A stretch of 17,500 nt of DNA from Nephromyces sp. MM_2019 (GCA_015657535.1 JADHZB010000529.1:1-17500); one strand, 5' to 3'. Shown: positions 1 through 10,037, numbered from the stretch's first letter. A program made the numbers and translations. The notes: generated by a model not told the origin, from the sequence alone.

Positions 1-52
1 GGGGGGTGTTTGGGGGGTGTTTGAGTGTTATTTGGGGGGTGTTTGGGGGTGC
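1..52 (+). repeat. G-rich 11-bp tandem repeat (intron or intergenic)
   Basis: The unit ggggggtgttt occurs at 1-11, 12-22 and 34-44. A diverged copy lies at 23-33 and a partial one from 45. Four G-runs of five or six bases (1-6, 12-17, 34-39, 45-49) could support a G-quadruplex on the plus strand, although one loop would be long. The array is cut by the window edge, so its true length is unknown. It lies upstream of the PUS10 exons, probably in an intron. It does not match the TTTAGGG telomere type. Confidence 0.7.
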
Positions 53-190
53 ATAATTCAAGTGTGTTATTTGAATTTGGTTTTTCAAGCACTCATTCTA
101 TTCTTCAATGCATTGTATATGGAGTCTCTAAAGTGTATTTTTGCAGTAAATTTAGGTAGTTTCGTTTGAAGAACTTCTAATTTGTTGCAG

Positions 191-305
191 AACACATCTG
201 ATTGATGAAAATGAGAGAATACTCAGTGTGCGAGACCCGAATATTTTTTGGCCAGCTGGGTTTGTCATCAATCTTCTCTGATAAGATACACCAGTTTTTC
301 AGCAG
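191..305 (+). CDS. Probable upstream exon(s) of the PUS10 gene, boundaries and frame uncertain
   Basis: A good 3' splice site (pyrimidine-rich tract ending tttgttgcag) ends at 190. PUS10 proteins carry Ala-Gly directly before the TYIKEF motif that opens the last exon. A matching Ser-Phe-Ser-Ala-Gly is encoded at 293-305, its Gly codon being completed by GT at 437-438. That junction needs a GC donor at 306 (intron 306-436). The Ala-Gly frame is closed by TGA at 203 and 209, while the frame open from the 190 acceptor ends at TGA 279. Removing 260-285, a 26-nt GT...AG segment, would join the two. The alternative is a canonical GT donor at 308 with the third frame, open from 202, but this gives Arg-Arg before TYIKEF, unlike the family. 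Known: the AG-TYIKEF context of PUS10. Inferred: the exon itself. Confidence 0.4.
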
Positions 306-436
306 GCGTGTATAATATGACTTTTATTCAATTCTTCAGTATTTTTTTCATTATAGATGGCGTTGTTGATGTTGATTCCTCTCTTCTCTCACGAAAAACC
401 TACAATCCACGAAAAAGTTTCTTCCTCTCTGTTTAG

Positions 437-642
437 GTACTTACATCAAAGAATTCATCAGTGGAGACTTTGGAAGGACCAGGCCAAGCCTGAGAGACTT
501 AATGCAGTGCTCTTCATGTGAATGTCTGCTTTTAGATGTAAGTCACATCGTTTTTGCCAATAAAGATAGCCCAACGGTAGAACAAGAAGAGCTGGATAGT
601 TTTAAAAGTGAAGATCGAAAGAGGTTTAAAAGTGATGTCTAA
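437..642 (+). CDS. PUS10: tRNA pseudouridine synthase PUS10, C-terminal exon (gene partial in window)
   Basis: This is the terminal exon of a spliced gene, 67 codons plus two bases completing a split Gly codon, ending in TAA at 640-642. The acceptor is strong (cttcctctctgtttag, ending 436). The translation starts TYIKEFISGDFGRTRPSL and reaches LLLDV about 15 residues later. This matches the C-terminal block of eukaryotic PUS10 (human: TYIKEFVHGDFGRTKP, then ILELDV). PUS10 makes pseudouridine in the T-loop of tRNAs (positions 54/55) and has other RNA roles in animals. The catalytic Asp and the THUMP-containing N-terminal half would lie upstream, outside the window. Beyond the conserved LDV the protein has a charged Glu/Lys/Ser tail of about 30 residues. 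Two oddities: a Cys-Ser-Ser-Cys-Glu-Cys cluster (508-525), and a perfect donor-like GTAAGT at 538-543 inside the exon. TruB also has a TYIRT-type motif, but the GDFGRT-x-P extension is specific to PUS10. Confidence 0.85.
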
Positions 643-2683
643 CACACGGACTTCAAAACAGTGAAGAGAGTTGTGTGTGTGCATAAATATCTCTTTAGAT
701 TTTTCTGAGATAGAGTTGATTTTGTGAGCGAATAGAACTCAGAATTGACTGCGTGAAGCATCGACTCTGTTATATATGAGCATCTTCAATCAAATTTGAT
801 GCGTCTTCAAATGAAGAAAAGATCTTCAGACGTTGATTTCTACACTTCTTTCGACTAAACTAATCTCAATGCCTTCCATACTAAGTTTTCGCAAGCAATG
901 TAAAGCCGCGAAAACAGCTTCATCCTAGAGGATTATGCTGCTGAACTTTCATTCGAATGCTCGCCGGAGTAGTTTGTATGCAGAGTGTTCCCACTTCTTC
1001 AAGGTTTCTCTCGCCCTTTTTTTCCCAGAGTTTTTGCCTCTAAGATTTTCATTCGAGATGCTCTATAATGTGAATTTTTCTCTTCATATAACTCTTATTT
1101 TATGATTCATATTTGCCTCATTCAAACAAGCATAATCAAACATACCACTAGTGCTGTGTGTGTGTGTGATAATCTTTGAGACACTTCTAGCTGCCTTTTT
1201 CGATCCACCTACCGGATCTTTGAAAAAAAAGAAAAAAACTCGAGAAAAGAGGTTTGAGATAAAAGGCAATCTTCCTTCAATTTGTTGGGCATTATAAAAA
1301 GCGCTGAGTTTATCAGGTCAATATAAGAGAGGCGATTCATGAAGTTCTCAGCGGCTATATATGTTTCAATGCGAAAAAGTCGCTGAAAGCTGGAATTTTT
1401 GCTTGTCGGCAACAAGCAACAAAATCTGGTGAAATGAAGCTTTTTATTAGAATGCTTCGAGGCAGCAAATTTCCTTGTTCTTCACCTTCTCAGATAGCAA
1501 AATTTTACAATTTCTAACAAGAAAACAGTGCAGAAGCTAGTTTTCTTCAAAGTTTGACTGTTTCCTTGCCAGCTGCTTTGGCTTATGGAACATGAAGAAA
1601 TGTTGATACCAACACACAAATCTACTTCAAAGTTAAGCCGGAGCCAAGGAGTGATCTGCACTGCATTGGCGTCTCCTGAAAGACGCGAAGCAAAACTTCA
1701 TTTATGAGAGATATTTTTGAGCTCTAAAGCCTAAAGGGGCTGTTTCAGTTAGAGCAAATGCACCTTATCATGAGAGAATAATCCACTGCAGACCTTTGAT
1801 GTTTGCTCGTATTCTTTGAGTCTCTCTCGAAGAGGCTAGCAGCCAAGGCTGCCTGCCGGGCAAGAAAACTGTGTCTTCAGAGTTGCATTTATCGGGGGTT
1901 GTAGCTACTTATAAGCCGCCATATTCAGAAGATGAAGATGCACAGCTCAGCATGCCGTACTGCTGCTTATCTAGATGGCTAGAAAAGACCATATGAAACA
2001 CGTGATTGACTCTCCCGTCGTGTATCGAGAAGATTGCAAGTTCATTCCTAGCCCATTCTAGGCACTGCTTCTAGGTGATCTTTTAAGCTGAATTGCTAGA
2101 GAAAGCATGCGAAATTCCAACAAATTTTGCAGAAAAAGATAGATTTTCTGCACACTGATAATCACTATTTAATGAATAGCAACTTCATACCAAGAAATTA
2201 ATCGATAATTGCTTGCTTTAGCAGTTCTTTAGGAAGAAATTATGATGAAATCAACCCAAGTATTTCCCATAGGTTGATGCATCCTCTAGCACCTCAGATG
2301 CAGGGCACAAACAACTTACCCATTATTTTCCGGTAGGATAAACCAGCAATTCCTGCAACTAAGGGGAAGCTCAGCCACACACCTGTGCTTTGCCATTGTA
2401 TATCTTTTTCTCTAGATAAAACTACCAAACGAAAAGCTGATGCTGGCTGAGAGCTTTACCAGAGAAGATCCCTTAATAAAGTACTACTATGCACACACAC
2501 TATTCAACATTGAAAATTCCATCAATTATAACACACACCAGTCCTCCATCTTCACTAGAATAGCTTCACAAGTTTTCCTTTTGGAAACACTGACGAGATT
2601 TTTGTGTATGAGATACGTTTTTCATTGCGGAAGCCTTGGAAACTAGCACGCACACATCAGGAGTAGTTCAAGTTCGTACTTTT
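643..2683. other. Non-coding stretch between convergent PUS10 and ATG5
   Basis: No open frame here exceeds about 68 codons, and none that I read resembles a known family. The first part should hold the PUS10 3' UTR and poly(A) site, the last part the ATG5 3' UTR. A (TG)7 microsatellite lies at 1155-1168. I saw no tRNA, snRNA or rRNA motif. Confidence 0.6.
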
Positions 2684-2830
2684 CACACAAAGAGAAGCAG
2701 CACACAAAGAGAAGCAGCACACAAAGAGAAGCAGCACACAAAGAGAAGCAGCACACAAAGAGAAGCAGCACACAAAGAGAAGCAGCACACAAAGAGAAGC
2801 AGCACACAAAGAGAAGCAGCACACACAAAC
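2684..2830. repeat. 17-bp perfect tandem repeat, 8 copies, in the ATG5 3' UTR
   Basis: Eight identical head-to-tail copies of cacacaaagagaagcag fill 2684-2819, followed by a degraded partial copy to about 2830. Seventeen is not a multiple of three, so each strand cycles through all frames; the open frames crossing it are by-products and not genes. The array ends about 11-22 bp from the ATG5 stop codon (2842), so it should be transcribed in the ATG5 3' UTR, where the sense unit is ctgcttctctttgtgtg, pyrimidine-rich with a TGTG end. The copies being identical suggests recent expansion or homogenisation. Confidence 0.95.
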
Positions 2831-2841
2831 CAACTCACCCA

Positions 2842-5679
2842 TCATAATATGTCTTCGAATCTAACTACGACATGCAAACAAAAATCCAATTGCTTCGCGT
2901 AATTGGAAAGCCATATCAGAGGAGTTTCAAGTGGTACCTGCACGCCATGAACTACAACCTGAGCTCTCAAATTGCTTTGAGTGGCCGAGGTTCCTTCACA
3001 AGCACTCTCTGGAATTTCATGCGATTTTGAGTAATTGAGCAAACTAATTATCCTAGGAGGAAGTAGGCGAAGCATCACATCACCAAGAAGAAAGAAATCA
3101 CCATCATTCATGTTCTGAAGACGTTTTTCAAACGCTGAAAAAGGCTCATTTCGCGTTGAATCTGCTGAATCTGGTGAAATTTCAGGGCTTAAATTAGGCT
3201 CAGAGGGTAGCCTACCAACACTGTCTGTACCTGGTTGTATTTCCTGATTCCTGAAGTTTACGCTACTGTCATTTTGGTTTCCAGACTCTTCAAAGCTTTC
3301 ATTCCTAGTTGTGCTCTTGCCAAGGCTCCCACCTTGCAAATTCTCCGACTCGCTAGCTTCGGCAAAAGGCTTTTGCTTGGAAGAAGAATCCAAGTAAGAG
3401 TTGTTAGCATCTGATACCACACATGATACATCAGATCCGCTATTATTAGCATCACGGCTATTAGAAACTCCACCAATAGCGGCAGCAAAGGGACTCTGAT
3501 CGGCCATAAACTTACCTCGTTTGAAAGGAGGAAATTTAGTCAGATAAGAGGCGTAGTACCCAAAGTCACTACTCCAAAAGTGAAGCCTGATTGGTATATT
3601 CTTTACCATCAGTAAGTGTAGGCTGTTTTCAAAAGAAGTACCTGTTGAAGTATCTCCCCCATTGATCCATTTCATGACAGAAGATGACGGAGAAAGGCCA
3701 TTGGTAGGGATCTTCGAGCTGTTTTCATCGTAGAAAATCTTGGACTTCATAATGCTAATAAAATTAGAATTTTCATTCGAGCGAAGTGCTGCTAAGATCC
3801 TCATCTCTTCGTGCTGTTTTAGGCTTTGAAATTTTGACGCGGAGCTGTTGAAAATGAAAGAAGAAAACTTCAAAGAATTCATGAAAAAAGACTCAAAGCT
3901 ACCCCACCCACTGTACGGTATAATACTCATAAAAGCTGAGCTCAGGCCGGCGATGCTCAGGGAGCTCAAAGGTTTTGAAAAGGAAGAAGATTTGGCCGTT
4001 TCTTCTGTCATAACAGGTGGTGGTGGTGGTGGAAACGTAGTCGATCCATCTATCGCCCAAGTGGAGGTCTTGAGACGATAGTGACTGTTGGTATTGGATT
4101 GGATAGAAGCAGATGGAGCAGCCACGTTACCCTCTCTACCTGCAAAATCATGATCGCATGCATTCTCCTCTGTAGTAGCAACTTTATTCTGAACTTCATT
4201 ATTAGCAGACCTAAAATTGCCACCCAAATCACCTGAGGAGTTTTTCTCTACTTCTTGCTTTTTATTAACATCTCTCAGAGCCTCTGCAAACTCAGGTTGC
4301 AGAAGTTTGTCGTCTACAAATTGGTTTACAGAAGAAAAAGTAGCCTTGTCTAGCTTGCCGAGGGAGTTCTCGTGTTTTTCTGCTGCTGCTAATACAGCAG
4401 ATTCCAAGTTTTCTCCTTGCATGGCATTAGCACTAGAAGACTGTGGCTGATCTGAAAAATGCTGTTGGCTGTTACTCAAGGAAGACTTCCATGCTTCAAA
4501 CTTTACTGAACCAATTTTAGTGTCTAAAAGGCTCATTTCACTGGCTGCAAGATCTGAAGATGAACTCAAGCGGATCTCATCTGATGGTGCACCAGATATA
4601 GCACCGCTACAAGTCTGAGCGCTGCTATCAATCTTCACTGTGCCAGTAACTGCGCTTGCAGTAGAGCCAGCATCTTCAGCGTTTCTAGATGAAGTTAAAG
4701 AGCCTGCACTAGCTCCGTTTAGGTAGCTGAATGTGGCATTATCTACCTTAGGCGTGACTGATTCAGAGTAGCTTGAATCCGAATAAGCGATGAGTGCATT
4801 TCCCTCTTGCACAATGGCATTCGCTGGTAAAGCAGTTGAACCTTCCAAATTTCCATTCCCTTGGCTGATTTCACTGGTCGGAGGATGCCTGATAGTAAGG
4901 CCATTCTTATTACCAGTATCATTATCAGCAGCTTCATGAGCATCAAAACCGACAGACCCTACATTCTCTGAAAAATTCTTAGAAGAAGAACCTACAATAC
5001 TCTGAGCTGAAGCAGATACCATAGTAGGTATTCTCTCCGAAGAAACACGCCCTACTTTTTGAGTTATGAACTGGTTTTCGCCTTGTAAGCTGCTACTAAG
5101 GTCCGTAGTAACACCATCGCTGAGTCCTTTTGCATTGGAAGCACCTGTGGGATAGCTTGAAACACCTTTGGTAGCACCTGAGCTACCAGGCTCTACCCCC
5201 GGAGAGGGAGCAGCAGCGCTCACAGGAGCGCTACAAGCAATCTTTGGGGAGGAGCTGCTAGACAGGGGTGAAGAATTAGCCACTGCAGCAGCTGAATAAA
5301 GGCCTTGCTTGTTGGTTCCACTACCAAAGTTTTCACCATGGAAGTGGACTGTAATCTTCCATGGTAAGTAGCTGACACTTGAGTCTCCATCTCCATACAA
5401 GAGATCGAATAAGACTCCTATAGATAGACGCCAATCCAAGATAATTCCGTTTGAATCAAACCATGGCTCGCTTTTCTGCCCGTATAAAGGCTCTAGATAT
5501 GGCTTGAAGTACTGATGAATTTTCTCGACAAGATGAGGAAGATAGGATGTTCTGGGTGTAAAACAAAAGTAAGGAGCTGGTGGATGAAAGGCAGCAACTT
5601 CTTTAGAGTCCAAGATGATACACAAAGGAATGGAGCAGTTTACTATAATAGCTAAATCTTCCTCACATATCTCAGCCAT
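2842..5679 (-). CDS. ATG5: Autophagy protein ATG5 with large low-complexity inserts
   Basis: This is a 945-codon uninterrupted gene (family usually 250-300 residues). ATG5 pairs with ATG12 and ATG16 in the E3-like complex that promotes ATG8 lipidation on membranes; in apicomplexans this machinery serves the apicoplast. UblA spans about 8-114: SIPLCIIL, TSYLPHL, EPWFDSNG-x4-DW, SIGVLFDLL and LPWKITVHF match human IPTCFTLY, VSYLTLV, EIWFEYEG, PIGLLFDLL and LPWNITVHF. A Ser/Asn/Gly-rich insert covers about 115-590, with six prolines at 550-555. The helical segment follows (about 592-670), with FMNSLK at 599-604 over human FMSCMK, whose Lys130 accepts ATG12. UblB is split: NIPIRLHF at 694-701, a second insert about 723-850, then LLGDVMLRLLPP and HGVQVPLETPLIWLS (911-925; human HGIEPMLETPLQWLS). 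The ATG at 5679 has a good context (A at -3, G at +4), with an in-frame TAG 27 bases upstream (5704-5706). The stop is TGA. No introns are needed. Confidence 0.93.
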   Translation of the reverse strand: MAEICEEDLAIIVNCSIPLCIILDSKEVAAFHPPAPYFCFTPRTSYLPHLVEKIHQYFKPYLEPLYGQKSEPWFDSNGIILDWRLSIGVLFDLLYGDGDSSVSYLPWKITVHFHGENFGSGTNKQGLYSAAAVANSSPLSSSSSPKIACSAPVSAAAPSPGVEPGSSGATKGVSSYPTGASNAKGLSDGVTTDLSSSLQGENQFITQKVGRVSSERIPTMVSASAQSIVGSSSKNFSENVGSVGFDAHEAADNDTGNKNGLTIRHPPTSEISQGNGNLEGSTALPANAIVQEGNALIAYSDSSYSESVTPKVDNATFSYLNGASAGSLTSSRNAEDAGSTASAVTGTVKIDSSAQTCSGAISGAPSDEIRLSSSSDLAASEMSLLDTKIGSVKFEAWKSSLSNSQQHFSDQPQSSSANAMQGENLESAVLAAAEKHENSLGKLDKATFSSVNQFVDDKLLQPEFAEALRDVNKKQEVEKNSSGDLGGNFRSANNEVQNKVATTEENACDHDFAGREGNVAAPSASIQSNTNSHYRLKTSTWAIDGSTTFPPPPPPVMTEETAKSSSFSKPLSSLSIAGLSSAFMSIIPYSGWGSFESFFMNSLKFSSFIFNSSASKFQSLKQHEEMRILAALRSNENSNFISIMKSKIFYDENSSKIPTNGLSPSSSVMKWINGGDTSTGTSFENSLHLLMVKNIPIRLHFWSSDFGYYASYLTKFPPFKRGKFMADQSPFAAAIGGVSNSRDANNSGSDVSCVVSDANNSYLDSSSKQKPFAEASESENLQGGSLGKSTTRNESFEESGNQNDSSVNFRNQEIQPGTDSVGRLPSEPNLSPEISPDSADSTRNEPFSAFEKRLQNMNDGDFFLLGDVMLRLLPPRIISLLNYSKSHEIPESACEGTSATQSNLRAQVVVHGVQVPLETPLIWLSNYAKQLDFCLHVVVRFEDIL

Positions 5680-5874
5680 CTTAGGAGCATTAGAAGATTG
5701 ATCCTATACCAGGTCAAAGGACAGTCTGTAAACCCCTTTTTTGAAATCATGGAAGATAGCGACGCATCAAAGATATGATAGAATCCTCTTGTTCCATAAG
5801 TGTGTTTCAGAGCATCTTTTCATGAAATTCTCGTCTAAAAAAAGCTATAGCTGCTGCTTCTGTGTCTGGTGTGT

Positions 5875-5951
5875 GAGTGCGCGTTTCGGAGTTGGAGTGT
5901 GTGTGTTTTTTTGAGTTTATAAGTGTGTTTTGGAGCTGGAATGTGTGTGTG
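5875..5951. repeat. TG-rich imperfect repeat upstream of ATG5
   Basis: Two related segments of about 31 bp, 5875-5905 and 5921-5951, share the pattern agtg(c/t)g...ttt-ggag-(t/c)tgga-(g/a)tgtgtgtg. TG runs continue to about 5955. They lie roughly 200-270 bp upstream of the ATG5 start codon, so in its 5' UTR or promoter region. The 72-codon minus-strand frame across them is a Thr/His product of the CA repeats and not a gene. Confidence 0.6.
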
Positions 5952-8900
5952 CGCTTATTTATTGCTGCGAGTTGATGTGTTCGTGTTGTAATGAACTTCA
6001 AGAGTGATCTCATGTGCTGCCACACTGCATTAAAACGATCTCACGGAAAAACTTGCCGACATCTCTACCCATGAAGTTCAAAATCCAACTCAATTTGCAC
6101 GGTCTTCAGAACTTTGGGTTTCTTCCTTTATTGTAGTGACATTCACTTGCGGAGTCAAACAGGTAGCATCATCCCGAAAATTTTGGGGCCCCTGATAGAA
6201 TTCGGTAATGAGCTGGCTGTTCAACTGCCAGAATAATGTGATAATTATCAGGAGTAACGGGAGAAGGATAACGCAGTAGTTTCCAGTTAATACCTAATAA
6301 TTAAAATATTTTCTTCGAGTAAAATAAGCCTCTTCTTATATGGTAGGTTGTTAGACTTGATGAAGAGAAAAAAGCATTAATTTTTTAAATTGAAGACGAT
6401 AAAAAGGGCGGAAAATACCAATCAATAGAACAAGCTGAAATGGAAAAATATCTAGATTTTTGTTTCAAATGAAGATCGAGAGTATCTTTATACCGCAACC
6501 TTGTTGCTCTTGATGCGAACTATGACAATATTTCAAAAAACTACTAGAAAAAAACTTCGGAAGGCACAAGTCCGCACCTTAATGTAAGCAAATTGTAGTT
6601 TTCCAAAGAAAAAAGCACAACGCATGACTAATTTGTACTTTCAGGGCGGAAAAAGACCCGAGAAAATATGCACGCCAAACTTCTATTGCCCAAGCTGCGC
6701 CAAAGAGCTAGCAACAATTCTCCTAAGCCCTCATACAAGAGCTTCTTGCCTATATCCCTACACAAGCAAACAAACACGTACATAGACCACACACTGAAAT
6801 AAAGCAAATTTAACCCGAAAAAGGCAATTATAGGTTCTCTAAGCATACAGATTTGACAAGAAAAACCGCGCAACGTTGATAAACTCTAGGTTCCAAAACA
6901 TCTCCCAAACAAAGCGTCATATCTAAAAAAAGCCTACACACAAATCATCATAGGAAAGTGCAATCACCGCTATATCCAAGCTCTCTGTGTCATGGAGCTC
7001 ATTTGCAAATCCAGGCATTGGGTGAAGCTGAAAAAGTGACTGAAAATATACTATTAATTCTGCAAATATCGTCGAGAAAATACTCAATCACGAAGGTTTT
7101 CCAGGGGTCCCCACCACACACAAAACAAGAGAGAGATTCTCTGCCAAAACAATAAGTCTGTTACAAGCCTGGTTTGAGGTTCAAGAGAAGAGCTCTGCTT
7201 GACACTCGTGTGGCAACACACTTTTCGAAGAGAACCGCCAAATAAGAATTGATACGGAGCTAAAGATGGAACATATGGAAATTTCGGCTACAAAATTGTT
7301 GCAGAAAGCTAGTCATCATCGCTATCGGCCACAAGAATCAAAGCGCAGTAATATATCTCAAAGTCATGCTTCACTTCTGACAAAGTGTCTTGGATAAGAC
7401 AAGATTTGCCTTGAAGGAACACCCTAGTTACTAGGATTTTTAAAGTCTAATTTGTCTTTTGGTGAGTATCCAGTTAAGTACATCAAACTGGGCTACAAAA
7501 CCGAGTAAACCAGCTTCATACTTCTTCATGCTGGTAGAATTTTCAAAAATTAAGAGGAGCATTATTAGATACCCTGCTAATTATTTCATTTGACCAAATA
7601 GGGCATTAGGATTCCTGTCTCAACACTAGCCACCTGCAAAGTTAACTAAATATATCGGATCATCCCCTTTTCAAGAGGTGGCATAAACAAGAGCATCCAT
7701 CTCAACCCCTAGCCAATTAGCTTTTCTGTTAACCTAACAGCGAACTATGTGCTTTGGTAGAAACTTATGCCGTAAAAAAATCGCTGAGCAGTTGGTAAAT
7801 CGCTTCAGCAGATATGCATCGCGAAAAGTAAACGGAAAAACTCATTTGTTCAACTGGAAAAAACAGTTTGTTAGTTCTGTAATTATACATTGAAGGAGAT
7901 TATTTGGTCGTTGCCTTTGTTTCAGTACAACGTAGCATACGGTTATATGTATAGTTGAGGGAGGTGTTGTTTGCTCATAAATGAAGTTTCTTGGTCTATT
8001 CAGCAGGACTTAGGATGGCATCTGAAATTGGTACCGAAAATGAGATGATGAGGGAAATTTGAGTGTTGAAATTGATTGGAGATTGGAAAAGGATTTTGTT
8101 TGGGAGAAATTGGTAAACTAATAGTTTTTATCTCTGAAAACAAATCTCCCTTAATTTTTAGACAAAAGCCTAGTTTATTGAGTAATGGGCCTTACCATTC
8201 CAAAGGCAGATATCGTTGAATATTACTCAAAACGATACCTTAAGGTATTTAAAGTAACGCCTCCTCCACAATACATCACAAAAAAAGCAAAGCTTTGAAC
8301 TTTTTTGTACGAAACAGAATATTTTTGCAATTTGTTTAGTGAAATTAGCTGATGCATAAATTAAGTACTGCTCAGGCGTCATAGACTACTGGTCCTCCTC
8401 GTTTTTCGCTGTAGTCTCCAAAAAATCCGCTTTAATAGTTAGTCTGTTCCTTCATATTTCATCCATATTTTATCCGGGTAATAATGGCCTACCATAGCTT
8501 CATCTCTATTTCAAAAAGGGTTTTGGTTAGTCAACGCTTAGTACAACTTTAGCTTCGGGCTTAGCTAGGCGTAATACTGGCTTTTTTTCTTAGCAATGAA
8601 CATTATTGGAAAGTAGCTTTTTATCCTTTGTTTTTCTAACAATTATTAGCAAATTAACCCACCAAAAATTGCAGTACCATTTCAAATCGACGCCACTTAT
8701 AGAAAAACTGCGACTTGACCCATAAACAAAAAAATCCCGAGAAAAATTACCAGAGAAACCCTCTTTTGCGGAGGTTATATTGGTAGAAGAAACCCATTTA
8801 GCAACTATGGATACCTGGTTTCCCCAATGTAAACATATGCCACTATTTGCCAAGGATTTCAAGAAAAGTCCTCCACAAACCGTTGATACCAACGTTCCGA

Positions 8901-9976
8901 AAAACACCGGCTCACAATCTTTTTTCACTGCTTGAGTTGATCATTGTTTGTAACTTACTCATTAGCATTGTGGCATTAATAGCTTTAATGGGAACACGCA
9001 AGTTAGTGGCACATATTCCTTCATTAAACTCACACCAATGACATGCTAAACAGAAATACTACCGTATTATTTTATGAGCCCATTAAAGTCGTGAGAGCTT
9101 GGGTGTGCATTAATTAGTTGTTGCACGCCATAAAGCTTGTCTCAGCTAGCCCAAAAAAAAGGTTGTCAGTTTGAAAATTCATCAAAACTCTAGCATTTCT
9201 GTAATAAGCTGGTGAAGCTCATACTGAGATATTATATATAGCAGTCCAGGCGATGATAGCAGACATAGCATTCTTCATTTCGCCTTTTCCGCTAAAGGCA
9301 CATTTATCAGGCTCGTCTTCTCGCTTTTTAAAACTCTACAACTATTTCAGCAACGAATACACAATTTGAGCTTTCATGATAACGTAGAAATGCGTATTAG
9401 GCCAGGAGTTATCTGCATAGCAGAATCGGTCCGTGAGCATTCTGAGTGCTAAAGAGTTTTCCACTCCCACTAGCCACCCATATTACCTGCTGACTTTTCA
9501 GTCTGGCTGCCATAGTGCTGTACCCTGAGTAAGTATGCAAATTCATTTAGGAATTAGGGAAAACAAAGTAATATGAGAAACTTCAACGAATTGAAGCTCA
9601 ATCATCGCATTTAGTTCAAGAAATGAAATCTCTCTGCAAGAATTTATCAAGATGCCTGGTTTTCTTACATGCGGCTAAATTTCACGGCTATTCATCCTCC
9701 TTTAGACCCTTACCTTACTACAGGACCCATACCATACAGCAGAGCTGAAAAATCGACTTTTAAAATAGCACCAAAACATTTGATATATACGGAATCTTGC
9801 ATGGCTAGAGGGTTGTTACTAACTAGGTCATAACAGTTTTTTAAGCTGATATATTCCCTAGTTTTCCAAAGTATTCGTATTCTTCATTTAACTGCAGCTA
9901 TAAAAAGCTAAAAGTAGTCATAAAATAACTTGATATGCATCGTTCCAAATTCTGATATCACCCTTTTCGGATCTCT

Positions 9977-10037
9977 TGTACTGCTATTGAAGTCTTGTGA
10001 TATTATCAAAATATTGTGCTGCTATTAAAGCCTTGAA
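9977..10037. repeat. Degenerate two-copy repeat, 38-bp offset
   Basis: The segments starting at 9977 and 10015 are each about 23 bp, share a TGT(A/G)CTGCTATT(G/A)AAG core and match at about 20 positions. This looks like the remnant of a tandem duplication in non-coding DNA. Confidence 0.45.

Noticed and set aside
2636..2902. 88-codon plus-strand frame with a perfect 17-residue repeat
   Set aside because: It is the product of a 17-bp array read in rotating frames and overlaps the 3' end of ATG5.
3848..4081. Plus-strand frame with six glycines opposite ATG5
   Set aside because: Antisense shadow of the ATG5 proline run; the ATG5 strand carries the homology.
6628..6873. 81-codon hydrophobic minus-strand frame, possibly a membrane peptide
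   Set aside because: No ATG at its start, no motif, and of chance length.
8590..8928. 112-codon minus-strand open frame
   Set aside because: It starts at GTG, overlaps another open frame on the opposite strand, has no domain or splice context, and its Phe/Ser/Lys composition is what AT-rich DNA gives.
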